From Tissierellia bacterium (GTDB taxonomy: Bacteria > Bacillota_A > Clostridia > Tissierellales > Peptoniphilaceae), in contig JAUNVJ010000009.1 in NCBI GenBank assembly GCA_030537695.1, positions 1 through 42,160 of the forward strand: a stretch of 42,160 nt of DNA, in the 5' to 3' direction. The first letter of the stretch is position 1; every line of letters starts with the position of its first letter. The position numbers and the translations under genes were made by a program. Positions 8,952 through 16,724 of the stretch are shown here, in pieces. Under the pieces are notes generated by a model, which saw nothing but the letters and a program-made list of their open reading frames with translations, had not been told where the DNA came from and ran no database searches.

Positions 8952-9692
8952 ATGGATAAGATTAAAAAAGCAGCAGAACTTATTGTAAATTCCAGAAAAG
9001 TGATGGTTTTAACAGGTGCAGGTATCTCTACCGAGTCGGGGATTCCGGATTTTCGTTCCGCTGAAGGATATTATTCCAAAATGGATCCGACTCTTGCTCT
9101 TTCCAAGGATCGCCTCTTAAATCAACCGGAACTTTTTTATAAAGAAGGATACATGATTTTATTGGATTTAAACGATAAAGAACCGAATAAAGGTCACAGA
9201 GCTTTGGCAGAACTGGAAAAGATCGGGGCAATTGATGGAATCATCACACAAAATATCGACAATCTACATTTTAAAGCTGGAAATAAAAAAGTCTATGAAG
9301 TCCATGGTGAAACTCGAGGTGTTCACTGTTTAAACTGTCAAGAGCCCTATGATTTTTCTGTGATGAAAGAAAAAGTGGATCGAGGAGAAATCCCCCCTCA
9401 TTGTGATAATTGTCAAGAGGGCGTGCTACGGCCCAATGTCGTCATGTTCGGTGATATGATGCCCACTGACTTTTCTATGGCAATGGATGAATTGGAAGGG
9501 ACGGAAACTCTAATCGTCGTAGGATCTTCTCTAACTGTGGCACCGGTTAATTTCATGCCCCGGTATGTGGACCATTTGATTATTATCAATAAGGATCAAA
9601 CGCCGGAAGACCGTCGTGCGGACTTCGTCTTCCATGAAAGTTGTTCTGGTGTTTTAGAACAACTTGCACATGAGGTTAAAGCTCTTCAATGA
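8952..9692 (+). CDS. cobB: Sir2-family NAD-dependent protein deacylase
   Basis: 246-residue sirtuin that removes acetyl or acyl groups from lysines while consuming NAD+, giving nicotinamide and O-acyl-ADP-ribose. Motifs in order: GAGISTESGIPDFR (residues 22-35), TQNIDNLH (99-106), catalytic His118 in VHGE, a zinc site with Cys126-Cys129 and Cys151-Cys154, then VVMFGD and VVGSSLTVAP. It most resembles the U/M-class bacterial sirtuins. AAGGAG lies upstream of ATG 8952. It overlaps the following methyltransferase gene by ATGA. Confidence 0.93.
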   Translation: MDKIKKAAELIVNSRKVMVLTGAGISTESGIPDFRSAEGYYSKMDPTLALSKDRLLNQPELFYKEGYMILLDLNDKEPNKGHRALAELEKIGAIDGIITQNIDNLHFKAGNKKVYEVHGETRGVHCLNCQEPYDFSVMKEKVDRGEIPPHCDNCQEGVLRPNVVMFGDMMPTDFSMAMDELEGTETLIVVGSSLTVAPVNFMPRYVDHLIIINKDQTPEDRRADFVFHESCSGVLEQLAHEVKALQ

Positions 9693-10414
9693 TATATAAT
9701 AATTTTGCCCTATACTATGATCAATTGATGTATGATTTTGATTATGACGCTCTGTATTCCTTCGTGGTACAAATCTTATCTATGGAGGAAGTGAAAGTGC
9801 AGAAGATTTTAGAGATGGCTTGTGGTACCGGAAGCATTACGGAAAAGTTTGCTAAGGACTACTATATCGATGCCTTTGACAATTCAGAACAAATGCTTAG
9901 TTTGGCAGAAGAAAAGCTCAGGGGATCAAAAGCTCGTTTATTTAAACAGGATATGCGAGATTTTATCCCTATGGATACCTACAATGTCTGTCTTTGCCTT
10001 TGTGATTCTCTGAACTATATTTTAGAAGAAGAGGAGTTGGCCGAAATCTTCCATCGAGTCTATGGTTCGCTGGAAGAAGGAGGTATCTTTATCTTCGATT
10101 TAAATACGGAAGAAAAATTTCTCAACATGGATCGCCTTTATGTCGATGAAGTGGAGGATATCGTCTATATTTGGGAAAATGAATTTGGACGAACCTGTAA
10201 AAAGAATGTCTATGGCGTAAACTTCTTCAGACTTCGGAAAGACGGCCTTTACGAGAGATGGTATGAGGAGCATATTGAAAGGGCCTATGACAGCAAATTG
10301 ATTTTAAAATTTTTAAAAGACAGTGGATTTCATGGGATAAAAGTATATAACGGATATAAATTTGATCCGAATTATCAAAAGGCCTATCGCCAGGTCTATA
10401 TTGCAAGGAGGTAA
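9689..10414 (+). CDS. Class I SAM-dependent methyltransferase
   Basis: 241-residue Rossmann-fold methyltransferase. Motif I is ILEMACGTGSI (residues 40-50), followed by an acidic strand end (DAFDNSEQML), the post-I region LFKQDMRDF and motif IV-like CLCDSLNYI. It begins with YNNFALYYDQLMYDFDYD, the pattern of the small-molecule/YodH-like methyltransferases often found next to hslO or rsfS in Firmicutes. The substrate cannot be predicted. It overlaps the sirtuin gene by 4 bp and precedes hslO by 4 bp. Confidence 0.88.
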   Translation: MIYNNFALYYDQLMYDFDYDALYSFVVQILSMEEVKVQKILEMACGTGSITEKFAKDYYIDAFDNSEQMLSLAEEKLRGSKARLFKQDMRDFIPMDTYNVCLCLCDSLNYILEEEELAEIFHRVYGSLEEGGIFIFDLNTEEKFLNMDRLYVDEVEDIVYIWENEFGRTCKKNVYGVNFFRLRKDGLYERWYEEHIERAYDSKLILKFLKDSGFHGIKVYNGYKFDPNYQKAYRQVYIARR

Positions 10415-10418
10415 AAGT

Positions 10419-11303
10419 TTGGGATATTTAATCCGAGCCATTGACAGCAGAGAAAGGATAAAACTTACAGTAGCCATTACCACTGATGTCGTCAACGAAG
10501 CAGCAAAAACACATAAATTGTCAAAAACCGCTTCAGCAGCTCTAGGTAGGACATTGACCGCCACCGCCATTATGGGATCATGGCTTAAAAATCCTCAAGA
10601 TGCCATTACCGTAAATATCAAGGGAAACGGTCCTTTGGGACGAATGATCACTACTTGTAAAAATGATGGCTATATTAAAGGATATGTGGATCATCCCGAT
10701 GCCGACCTTCCCACAAGAAAATCTGATGGCAAATTGGACGTAGGAAGCTTGGTGGGTCAAGGAATAATGACGGTGGTTATGGATTTAGGCCTAAAGGAAC
10801 CTTACACGGGACAAGTCCCCTTAGTGAGTGGAGAAATCGGTGAAGATTTTGCCCATTACTTCTTTACATCTGAGCAAATTCCCTCTGCCGTGGGGCTAGG
10901 CGTATTGGTAGATGTGGATTATTCTATTCGAGCAGCGGGAGGATTTATACTTCAATTGATGCCCGATGCCACAGAGGAAATCATTGCTCAAGTGGAAAAA
11001 AATTTAGAAGCATTTTCATCAGTGACCGAATATATTGACAAAGGATATTCGGCAGAGGATATTGCCAAAAAATTGCTGTCCGGCTTTGACATCAAGATAC
11101 TGGAAACCGGGGATATTTCCTATCAATGTGATTGCAGTCGAAAAAAAGTAGAGGAAGCTCTGTCTTCCATTCACCCCGATGAAATCATCGCCATGATCGA
11201 AGAAGATGGGCAGGCGGAAGTCAATTGTTATTTCTGTCATAAAAATTATTATTTTAATCAAGAAGAGTTAGAAAAAATGTTAGAAATGGCAAAATCAGAA
11301 TGA
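10419..11303 (+). CDS. hslO: Hsp33 redox-regulated holdase chaperone
   Basis: Cytoplasmic chaperone that is inactive while reduced and zinc-bound, and binds unfolding proteins after oxidation. I place the start at TTG 10419, which follows AAGGAGGT at 10405-10412; this gives 294 residues, the family norm. The frame extends further upstream into the methyltransferase gene without a better signal. The N-terminal domain carries RAIDSRERIKL and TLTATAIMGSWLK. The zinc/redox switch is Cys237-x-Cys239 and Cys270-x2-Cys273 at the C-terminus. A strong terminator follows at 11311, so this is the end of the operon. Confidence 0.95.
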   Translation: MGYLIRAIDSRERIKLTVAITTDVVNEAAKTHKLSKTASAALGRTLTATAIMGSWLKNPQDAITVNIKGNGPLGRMITTCKNDGYIKGYVDHPDADLPTRKSDGKLDVGSLVGQGIMTVVMDLGLKEPYTGQVPLVSGEIGEDFAHYFFTSEQIPSAVGLGVLVDVDYSIRAAGGFILQLMPDATEEIIAQVEKNLEAFSSVTEYIDKGYSAEDIAKKLLSGFDIKILETGDISYQCDCSRKKVEEALSSIHPDEIIAMIEEDGQAEVNCYFCHKNYYFNQEELEKMLEMAKSE

Positions 11304-11310
11304 TTCCTTT

Positions 11311-11346
11311 AAAATCCGAAGCAGGCTATGGTCTACTTCGGATTTT
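11311..11346 (+). terminator. Terminator after hslO
   Basis: AAAATCCGAAG (11311-11321), a 14-base loop, then CTTCGGATTTT (11336-11346): an 11-bp perfect stem whose right arm ends in T4. It starts 8 bp after the hslO stop. Confidence 0.82.
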
Positions 11347-11892
11347 AAGGATCAGTGGAATAAAAACCTCCTACAAATTTAAAAAGATCAAGACGATGCT
11401 CGTTGCCAGAAAATATAAAAACCGATTTCAAGCATCTATCTAAAGCATCAAGAAATATTAATATGCCATTGGATAAAAATTGATAATTTCGAGTGAAAGT
11501 AAGAAAAGATGGAAAGAAATCAAATTTTTGCAATGAACTCTTTGAGGATATTGCCTTTAACCATTATGTAGGACATGGAAATCAAATCGTGACAGGACTT
11601 TGGAAAGTCAGCGGCGGATCATATACCTAATATCATGGTAAAAGATTCCTAATTATGATTTTTTTATTTTAAAAAATACTTAAAAGGATGAAAAAGATAC
11701 ATTCATCAAAACTTTCTAGAGTGAAATGAGTTTTGTTTTTTGCAATCCACCATGGATCGTTTAAAAAACAAAGTAGTATTGAATGAAGCCTTTGATGGAT
11801 TCGATAGAAATTCAAATGATACGACTTAAAATGAGCTTTTAAATCCCGTGGACGATTTACAAGGAAGGAAAATATTCATCTACAAAAAGAGG
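11347..11892. other. Gene-poor stretch with decayed coding traces
   Basis: About 545 bp between the hslO terminator and the tRNA-Cys promoter. No intact gene with a ribosome binding site is visible. The left half carries a broken reading frame (listed separately). The right half contains short frames such as MDRLKNKVVLNEAFDGFDR near 11752, interrupted by stops, which I cannot assign. Confidence 0.5.
11367..11660 (+). pseudogene. Possible decayed coding sequence, unknown family
   Basis: A + frame reads with protein-like composition but is broken by stops at 11481 (TGA), 11484 (TAA) and 11628 (TAA). The longest clean piece is about 47 codons and includes NELFEDIAFNHYVGHGNQ and TGLWKVSGGSYT. 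After the last stop the frame resumes as YHGKRFL. No start codon with a ribosome binding site is seen. I do not recognise the family. It may equally be chance open sequence. Confidence 0.3.
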
Positions 11893-11921
11893 TTGAAATT
11901 AGTGATAGGATCTGTTATACT
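11893..11921 (+). promoter_or_regulatory. Promoter of the tRNA-Cys gene
   Basis: TTGAAA (11893-11898), 17 bp, then TATACT (11916-11921), the -10 being preceded by TGT as an extended -10. Predicted start near 11928, about 9 bp before the mature tRNA 5' end at 11937. Confidence 0.75.
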
Positions 11922-11936
11922 TTGAAGAGTACCTGA

Positions 11937-12010
11937 GGTGATATAGCCAAGTGGTAAGGCACGGGTCTGCAACACCCTCACCGCCGGTTCAAATCCGGCT
12001 ATCACCTCCA
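11937..12010 (+). tRNA. tRNA-Cys (anticodon GCA)
   Basis: Full cloverleaf: acceptor GGTGATA pairs with TATCACC (12000-12006), discriminator T and encoded CCA (12008-12010). D stem GCC/GGC, anticodon loop CTGCAAC with GCA at 11969-11971, and T arm GCCGG-TTCAAAT-CCGGC. The outermost anticodon-stem pair is a C27-U43 mismatch. Single-gene unit with its own promoter and terminator. Confidence 0.96.
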
Positions 12011-12015
12011 TAGTT

Positions 12016-12041
12016 ACCGGAAGCATAGCTTCCGGTTTTTT
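12016..12041 (+). terminator. Terminator after tRNA-Cys
   Basis: ACCGGAAGC (12016-12024), loop ATA, GCTTCCGGT (12028-12036), followed by T5. A 9-bp GC-rich stem with a T-run; it begins 5 bp after the tRNA CCA. Confidence 0.92.
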
Positions 12042-12234
12042 ATTGGAAAAATTTCTGAAGTCAAATATAAAGATGGACTGTAAAAATTCAAGAGTATCGA
12101 TTATTCTAAAAACATTGTCGATTTAAAATCTACCATCAAAATTATAGAAAAAATAAAAAGAGGTTGAGAAAAAAACTTTAAAAAAATGGATTTATCAGCC
12201 CAAAATGAAAATGATATTTTGAATGGAGTTGAAA

Positions 12235-12510
12235 ATGAAAGAAGTAAATAATTCTTCCCGAAAGAAACAATTACATAAGGAAATGATGATTTCTTTGTTA
12301 TTTTATGCAGCCTATTTTTTATGGTGGTATATCACCGGGTACGGTATGGCGGATAAAGATCCCCAGGATTATCAATATATCTTAGGGCTTCCTCGATGGT
12401 TTTTCTTTAGCTCTATTTTAGGGTATCTGTGGTTTTCTCTAGGAACTGTCTTTTTGACAAAATGGGTATTCAAGGAAGTTTCTTTGGAGGAGGAAGAGGA
12501 TGAGTTATAA
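12235..12510 (+). CDS. yhdT: YhdT family small membrane protein (DUF997), partner of PanF
   Basis: 91-residue protein from ATG 12235, which is preceded by GGAG with a 6-base spacer; an upstream in-frame ATG at 12223 lies on the wrong side of this site. Two hydrophobic helices (about residues 16-33 and 50-75) flank a soluble loop with TGYGMADKDPQDYQYILGLP. The pattern YxxxWWYxxGYG...LGLPxWFF is that of the YhdT/DUF997 family, whose gene lies next to panF in E. coli and many other bacteria. The panF start overlaps its 3' end by 11 bp. Its molecular role is unknown; an accessory subunit for the symporter is the usual suggestion. Confidence 0.85.
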   Translation: MKEVNNSSRKKQLHKEMMISLLFYAAYFLWWYITGYGMADKDPQDYQYILGLPRWFFFSSILGYLWFSLGTVFLTKWVFKEVSLEEEEDEL

Positions 12511-13963
12511 TTTTATCTTATTGACGGTCATTGTAATCTACATGGTGCTCAACCTAGCTTTAGGCATCTACTTAAGCAGGAGAAAAAAAAGAGAAAATTT
12601 CATCGATGAATATTTCATTGGCGATAAGACGATGGGTGGATTTGTTCTTGCTATGACCTTGGTGGCAACCTTTACCTCAGCATCTAGTTTTATCGGTGGG
12701 CCGGGAATTGCCTATCAGCAAGGTCTTTCTTGGGTGTATTTGTCGATGATTCAAGTACCGACTGCCTTTTTTATATTAGCCATACTGGGAAAGAGATTTG
12801 CCATTGTCGGCCGTCGAATACAAGCGGTTACAGTGGTGGACTTTTTAAAAAGCCGCTATGAATCCATGGGTGTCGTTTTTATCTTGAGTTTTTGGTTGAT
12901 CATCTTTTCTTTGGCTCAAATGATGAGCCAATTTATTGGAGGAGCCGTATTGTTAGAAACAGTAACAGGCCTTCCCTATATCGTTGGTTTAACGATTTTT
13001 GGAGGAATCGTGATTTTATATACTTCCGTTGGTGGTTTTAAAGCAGTGGTCGCAACCGATACGATTCAAGGAGTGGTCATGCTCGTCGGTAGCATCATTT
13101 TTTTAATCACTGTCCTTTATTATGGTGGTGGCATTGATTCCATTACTGCAAAATTAGATTTGATTAATCCCCATTGGAAGACCATTGACGCGGGAGGAGA
13201 TGTTCCCAAAGCATATTTAATGAGCTTTTGGATTCTTGTCGGTGTGGCAACTTTAGGACTGCCACAGACAGCAGTGCGGAGCATGGCTTTTCGCAATTCC
13301 AAGTCCCTCCATCATGCCATGGTCTATGGGACGGTCTTGATCGGAGCCTTGATGTTGATTATGCATATTTCCGGCGTATTTGCCCCCGCTGTTTTAGATC
13401 CTTCAGAAATTGTCAGTACCGATTATGTGGTGCCACGAATTATATTAAAATATCTGCATCCCGTTTTAGCCGGTCTTTTTATTGCTGCCCCTTTAGCTGC
13501 AGTTATGTCCACCGTGTCGTCTCTATTGATTATGACTTCTTCTTCCATCATCAAGGATTTATATTTGAATTATTTTGATAAGAGAAAAATTTCACAAAAG
13601 AAAATTGCTCGAGGTTCTATGATTACCACTTCGGTCTTGGGAATAATTGTATTTATATTAACTATAGCTCCTCCGGATTTAATTGTGTGGATCAATCTAT
13701 TTGCCCTAGGGGGTATGGAATCCGCTTTTTTATGGGGGATCGTACTGGGCTTATATTGGCCAGGTGCCAATTCCACCGGTGCTCTTTTGTCCGCAATACT
13801 GGGTCCTCTACTTTTTATTTATTTAAGTTATCAAGAGATCAGCCTGTGGGGAACGAATCCGATTATCCTGACTTTGATAATTACCTTGATTATTTTTGTC
13901 GTCGGTTCCTTAATTGGAAAGAAAACCGATGAAAAGACGATAAAACAAATTTTCGACATTTGA
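12500..13963 (+). CDS. panF: Sodium/pantothenate symporter
   Basis: 487-residue member of the SSS (solute:sodium symporter) family with about 13 membrane helices. The N-terminus YLSRRKKRENFIDEYFIGDK followed by ATFTSASSFIGGPGIAY is typical of PanF, as are GGFKAVVATDTIQGVVM and LAAVMSTVSSLLIMTSSSI, the Na+-site region. It takes up pantothenate for CoA synthesis with Na+. GGAGGAAGAGG precedes ATG 12500 inside the end of yhdT. The yhdT-panF pairing supports pantothenate over proline or other SSS substrates. It ends 2 bp before the convergent gene, with no clear terminator between. Confidence 0.92.
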   Translation: MSYNFILLTVIVIYMVLNLALGIYLSRRKKRENFIDEYFIGDKTMGGFVLAMTLVATFTSASSFIGGPGIAYQQGLSWVYLSMIQVPTAFFILAILGKRFAIVGRRIQAVTVVDFLKSRYESMGVVFILSFWLIIFSLAQMMSQFIGGAVLLETVTGLPYIVGLTIFGGIVILYTSVGGFKAVVATDTIQGVVMLVGSIIFLITVLYYGGGIDSITAKLDLINPHWKTIDAGGDVPKAYLMSFWILVGVATLGLPQTAVRSMAFRNSKSLHHAMVYGTVLIGALMLIMHISGVFAPAVLDPSEIVSTDYVVPRIILKYLHPVLAGLFIAAPLAAVMSTVSSLLIMTSSSIIKDLYLNYFDKRKISQKKIARGSMITTSVLGIIVFILTIAPPDLIVWINLFALGGMESAFLWGIVLGLYWPGANSTGALLSAILGPLLFIYLSYQEISLWGTNPIILTLIITLIIFVVGSLIGKKTDEKTIKQIFDI

Positions 13964-13965
13964 TC

Positions 13966-14853
13966 CTAAGACTGTCTTTCCTGAAGAATCCACCGACAAA
14001 GAGCGATTATATTATTAAAAATAAAATCATCCAAATAGAGAATGATGATGGCTTTGGGCATGGGAATGGAAGATTGATTGGATAGTCGGGGAAAGTCTTT
14101 TGTCAAGACAAAATAGCAATTTCGTTCATCATAAGGAGCCTTATTCAAAGGGATCCTTATGGTAAAGTTTTTGTCGATGGTCAATGTATATCGATGGTCG
14201 GACGAAAAATAGGGGGAGACATTTTTCGCCCGTCCCTCCACTTCTAAATCCTGTCCCTGTCGGTGGATCTTCTCAATGGTGAAGAGCTCTTCATTAAAGA
14301 ACAGAGACATTTTTTCCTGTTGATGGTCAGAAAATTTTTTATCCAGCTGAACTAAAGATGTCATATTCTTTAAATTGTGCTCAAAGATCAAGTCCAATTC
14401 TTCCCGATCCCTAGATTTTAGATAGTGACGAAAAGCAGAAACCACTTCTCGGCCTGAATAAGAGCTTCCTGTAATGTGAAAATAATTTTCCATTTGAGAA
14501 CGGTTAAATGTTGTAAAAGGGAAAAGATAGGACTGGTCGCGAATTTTTTGAGAAAGATTTAAAAGAATAAAATTTCTATAAAAACCGTAATGCCTTTCCT
14601 TTTCCTTTAAAAAGCGGTGGATAAAATTCTGTCCTTCCCAAGTAGTAAATGTAGATCCTTTCCCTAGAGAATATAAATTTTCCAATAAAATAGGCTCTTC
14701 TTTTAAATCTTCAATCATATATTGGGTCAAAAGTTGAGTTTCTTTTTGAAGGATGGAGATTAGAAGAATTGAATTTTTCCCTGGAGAAAGACCATCGGTT
14801 TCGATACTTAAAAAATTTCTATGGCATAATAAGGGTGTCTTTTTTAAAATCAT
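13966..14853 (-). CDS. YprB-like RNase H-fold protein with degenerate exonuclease motifs
   Basis: 295-residue protein with the layout of the YprB ribonuclease-H-like (DEDD exonuclease) family. The motif I region is NFLSIETDGLS (13-23), motif II is TTWEGQNFIHRFL (70-82) and motif III is HNLKNMTSL (159-167). In active relatives these read DxE, NGxxFD and HN/YNxxD. Here the first Asp is Ser16 (Glu18 is kept), the motif II Asp is Ile78 and the motif III Asp is Asn163. Three of the four metal ligands therefore appear to be missing. A C-terminal beta-rich part (about 190-260) is followed by a short hydrophobic helix. It is convergent with panF and divergent from the LUD gene. Likely catalytically dead; function unknown. 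Confidence 0.65.
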   Translation of the reverse strand: MILKKTPLLCHRNFLSIETDGLSPGKNSILLISILQKETQLLTQYMIEDLKEEPILLENLYSLGKGSTFTTWEGQNFIHRFLKEKERHYGFYRNFILLNLSQKIRDQSYLFPFTTFNRSQMENYFHITGSSYSGREVVSAFRHYLKSRDREELDLIFEHNLKNMTSLVQLDKKFSDHQQEKMSLFFNEELFTIEKIHRQGQDLEVEGRAKNVSPYFSSDHRYTLTIDKNFTIRIPLNKAPYDERNCYFVLTKDFPRLSNQSSIPMPKAIIILYLDDFIFNNIIALCRWILQERQS

Positions 14854-14885
14854 AATATCACCTATTATGATTTTACCAAATATTC

Positions 14886-14924
14886 GACAATAGAATTGTC
14901 AATAATTTGGAAATATTATAAAAT
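14886..14924 (+). promoter_or_regulatory. Promoter of the LUD-domain gene with a palindrome at its -35
   Basis: TTGTCA (14896-14901), 17 bp, TAAAAT (14919-14924); start near 14931, 16 bp before the ATG. The -35 overlaps the inverted repeat GACAAT-AGA-ATTGTC (14886-14900). Its other arm reads TTGTC on the - strand and could be part of the -35 for the divergent YprB-like gene. Possible shared operator. Confidence 0.5.
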
Positions 14925-14946
14925 AATGGTAATGGGGAGGTGTAAG

Positions 14947-15540
14947 ATGATTAATTTAATGCGCACAAAGAGTGCTTTAATAAAAAATGGTTTTATCTGC
15001 GAGCTTTTTGAGACCAAAAAAGAATGTTTGGAATATTTTAGACATTTTGTTCGAAAGGGAACTTCTGTGGGAATCGGTGGCTCTATGACGATTGAAGATT
15101 TGGGAATCTATGAGGATCTCACCCAAAGAGGAATTGAAACCTATTGGCATTGGAAGGGTCAGTGGAATGATGAATTGGCAAAGGCAAAAAATTCCGATTA
15201 TTATCTTTGTTCTGCCAATGCCGTTACGGAAGATGGGTTAATTTATTTTGTCGATCGATTTGGCAATCGTATTTCTTCCGTTTGTTATGGACATGAAAAA
15301 GTATTTTTATTTATTGGAAGAAATAAAATTGTAAAATCCAAGGATGAGGCATTTTTACGAGCAGAAAATATTGCAGTTCCTTTAAATACAAGAAGAATTA
15401 ACTGGGATATTATTAGTGGAAAGAGAGATTCCGACATTGTTTCCGACGAGGAGACGATGAATTTGGAGCTGATATTACGAGCCAATCCTGAAGGACAAGA
15501 TATTTATGTATTTTTAATCAATGAAGATTTAGGCTATTGA
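14947..15540 (+). CDS. LUD-domain (lactate utilisation/DUF162) protein
   Basis: 197-residue protein from ATG 14947, preceded by GGGGAGGTG; a longer frame upstream covers the promoter and was rejected. The central GTSVGIGGSMTIEDLGIYEDL and the SANAVTEDGLIYFVDRFGNR stretch with GHEKVFLFIGRNKIV are the conserved core of the LUD domain, also found in LutB/LutC. This is the short stand-alone clostridial type, not the iron-sulfur LutB. No lutA/lutB partners are nearby, so a role in lactate oxidation is not supported. The fold resembles NagB/CoA-transferase proteins, suggesting binding of a small phosphorylated or nucleotide ligand. It is followed 31 bp later by the desulfurase gene. Confidence 0.85.
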   Translation: MINLMRTKSALIKNGFICELFETKKECLEYFRHFVRKGTSVGIGGSMTIEDLGIYEDLTQRGIETYWHWKGQWNDELAKAKNSDYYLCSANAVTEDGLIYFVDRFGNRISSVCYGHEKVFLFIGRNKIVKSKDEAFLRAENIAVPLNTRRINWDIISGKRDSDIVSDEETMNLELILRANPEGQDIYVFLINEDLGY

Positions 15541-15571
15541 TACATAGAAGAAAGGAGGAGTTCGGAAGACG

Positions 15572-16720
15572 ATGATATATTTAGATAACTGTGCTACGAC
15601 CAAACCGGATCCACAAGTGGTAAAAGCCATGGTGGAAGCTTTGGAACAAAATTTTGCAAATCCTTCCTCCCTTCACAGCTTTGGTCATAAAATTGAAAAA
15701 GAGATGGAGACAATGCGAGGATCCCTCGCTTCTTTACTGGGAGCTGAAGAGGATGAAATTTATTTTACATCAGGAGGAACGGAAAGCAATAATATTGCCA
15801 TCCACGGATTAATCGATAAAAATAAAAGAAAGGGCCGTAAAATAATTACCACTTCCATTGAACATTCTTCGATTTTAGATCAATTTCGTCATTATGAACA
15901 GCAAGGATATGAAGTGGTCTACCTATCGGTGGATGGACAGGGAAGGATCGATCGAAAACAATTATTAGATGAAATCGATGATCAGACTATTGTAGTCTCA
16001 TTATTTCACGTGCATAATGAATTGGGAACGATCAATCCTCTCAAAGAAATTATCAATGAAATTCGACAAAAAAATAAAGATCTTTTGATCCATGGCGACG
16101 GTGTCCAAGCTTGTGGAAAGATAAAAATTGATCTGCATGAACTAGGGATAGACACCTATTCCGTCAGTTCTCATAAAATTTACGGTCCCAAGGGAATCGG
16201 TGGGCTGTACTTACGGCGAGGATTGGACATTTCATCTTTAGTCATCGGAGGAGGTCAAGAGAAAGGTCTCCGCTCGGGAACGGAAAATATACCGGGAATT
16301 TTTGGATTTGGTCGAGCTTGTCAATTGGCGCAAAAGGATTTTAAAAAGCGTTATGATCATGCGGTAACATTGCGTCATCATCTTCTTGAGCTATTGAAGA
16401 GACATTTGGATCGGTACCAAATCAATAGCCCGGAGGAGGGATCTCCTTACATTATCTCAATATCCATTGAGGACACTCGAGGGGAAGTACTCCTGCACTA
16501 TTTGGAAGGCGATGAAATTTACATCTCTACAGCTTCTGCTTGTAGTTCCCATGGAACGAAAAGATCTAATACTTTGGATCATATTGGGCTTTCCGATAAC
16601 TTAGCCGACGGCACCATTCGAATTTGTACTTGCAAGGACACGACAACTGATGATTTAGACCAATTTGTAAAAGCTTTGGCAAATTATGTATATGATATCC
16701 GTCAAATTATGGGGAGGTGA
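15572..16720 (+). CDS. Cysteine desulfurase (NifS/IscS family)
   Basis: 382-residue PLP enzyme that takes sulfur from cysteine as an enzyme persulfide, leaving alanine. Visible residues: TGGT-like SGGTESNN (67-74), His98 in TSIEHSS, the DGVQACG cofactor region (176-182), PLP lysine Lys202 in SSHKIYGPKG, and catalytic Cys324 in STASACSSH. The gene lies directly upstream of, and on the same transcript as, thiI, with the thiI ribosome binding site at its stop codon. This is like nifZ-thiI of Bacillus, so its main job is probably sulfur supply for tRNA 4-thiouridine. An iron-sulfur role is possible, but no IscU/SufU is nearby. AAGGAGG lies rather far (13 bases) from the ATG. Confidence 0.94.
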   Translation: MIYLDNCATTKPDPQVVKAMVEALEQNFANPSSLHSFGHKIEKEMETMRGSLASLLGAEEDEIYFTSGGTESNNIAIHGLIDKNKRKGRKIITTSIEHSSILDQFRHYEQQGYEVVYLSVDGQGRIDRKQLLDEIDDQTIVVSLFHVHNELGTINPLKEIINEIRQKNKDLLIHGDGVQACGKIKIDLHELGIDTYSVSSHKIYGPKGIGGLYLRRGLDISSLVIGGGQEKGLRSGTENIPGIFGFGRACQLAQKDFKKRYDHAVTLRHHLLELLKRHLDRYQINSPEEGSPYIISISIEDTRGEVLLHYLEGDEIYISTASACSSHGTKRSNTLDHIGLSDNLADGTIRICTCKDTTTDDLDQFVKALANYVYDIRQIMGR

Positions 16721-16724
16721 GAAA

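Noticed and set aside
11937..12041. T-box-like leader before yhdT-panF
   Set aside because: The structure is a complete tRNA-Cys with CCA and its own terminator, and no T-box sequence follows.
14947..15540. Lactate utilisation operon (lutABC)
   Set aside because: Only a stand-alone LUD-domain gene is present, without the iron-sulfur partners.
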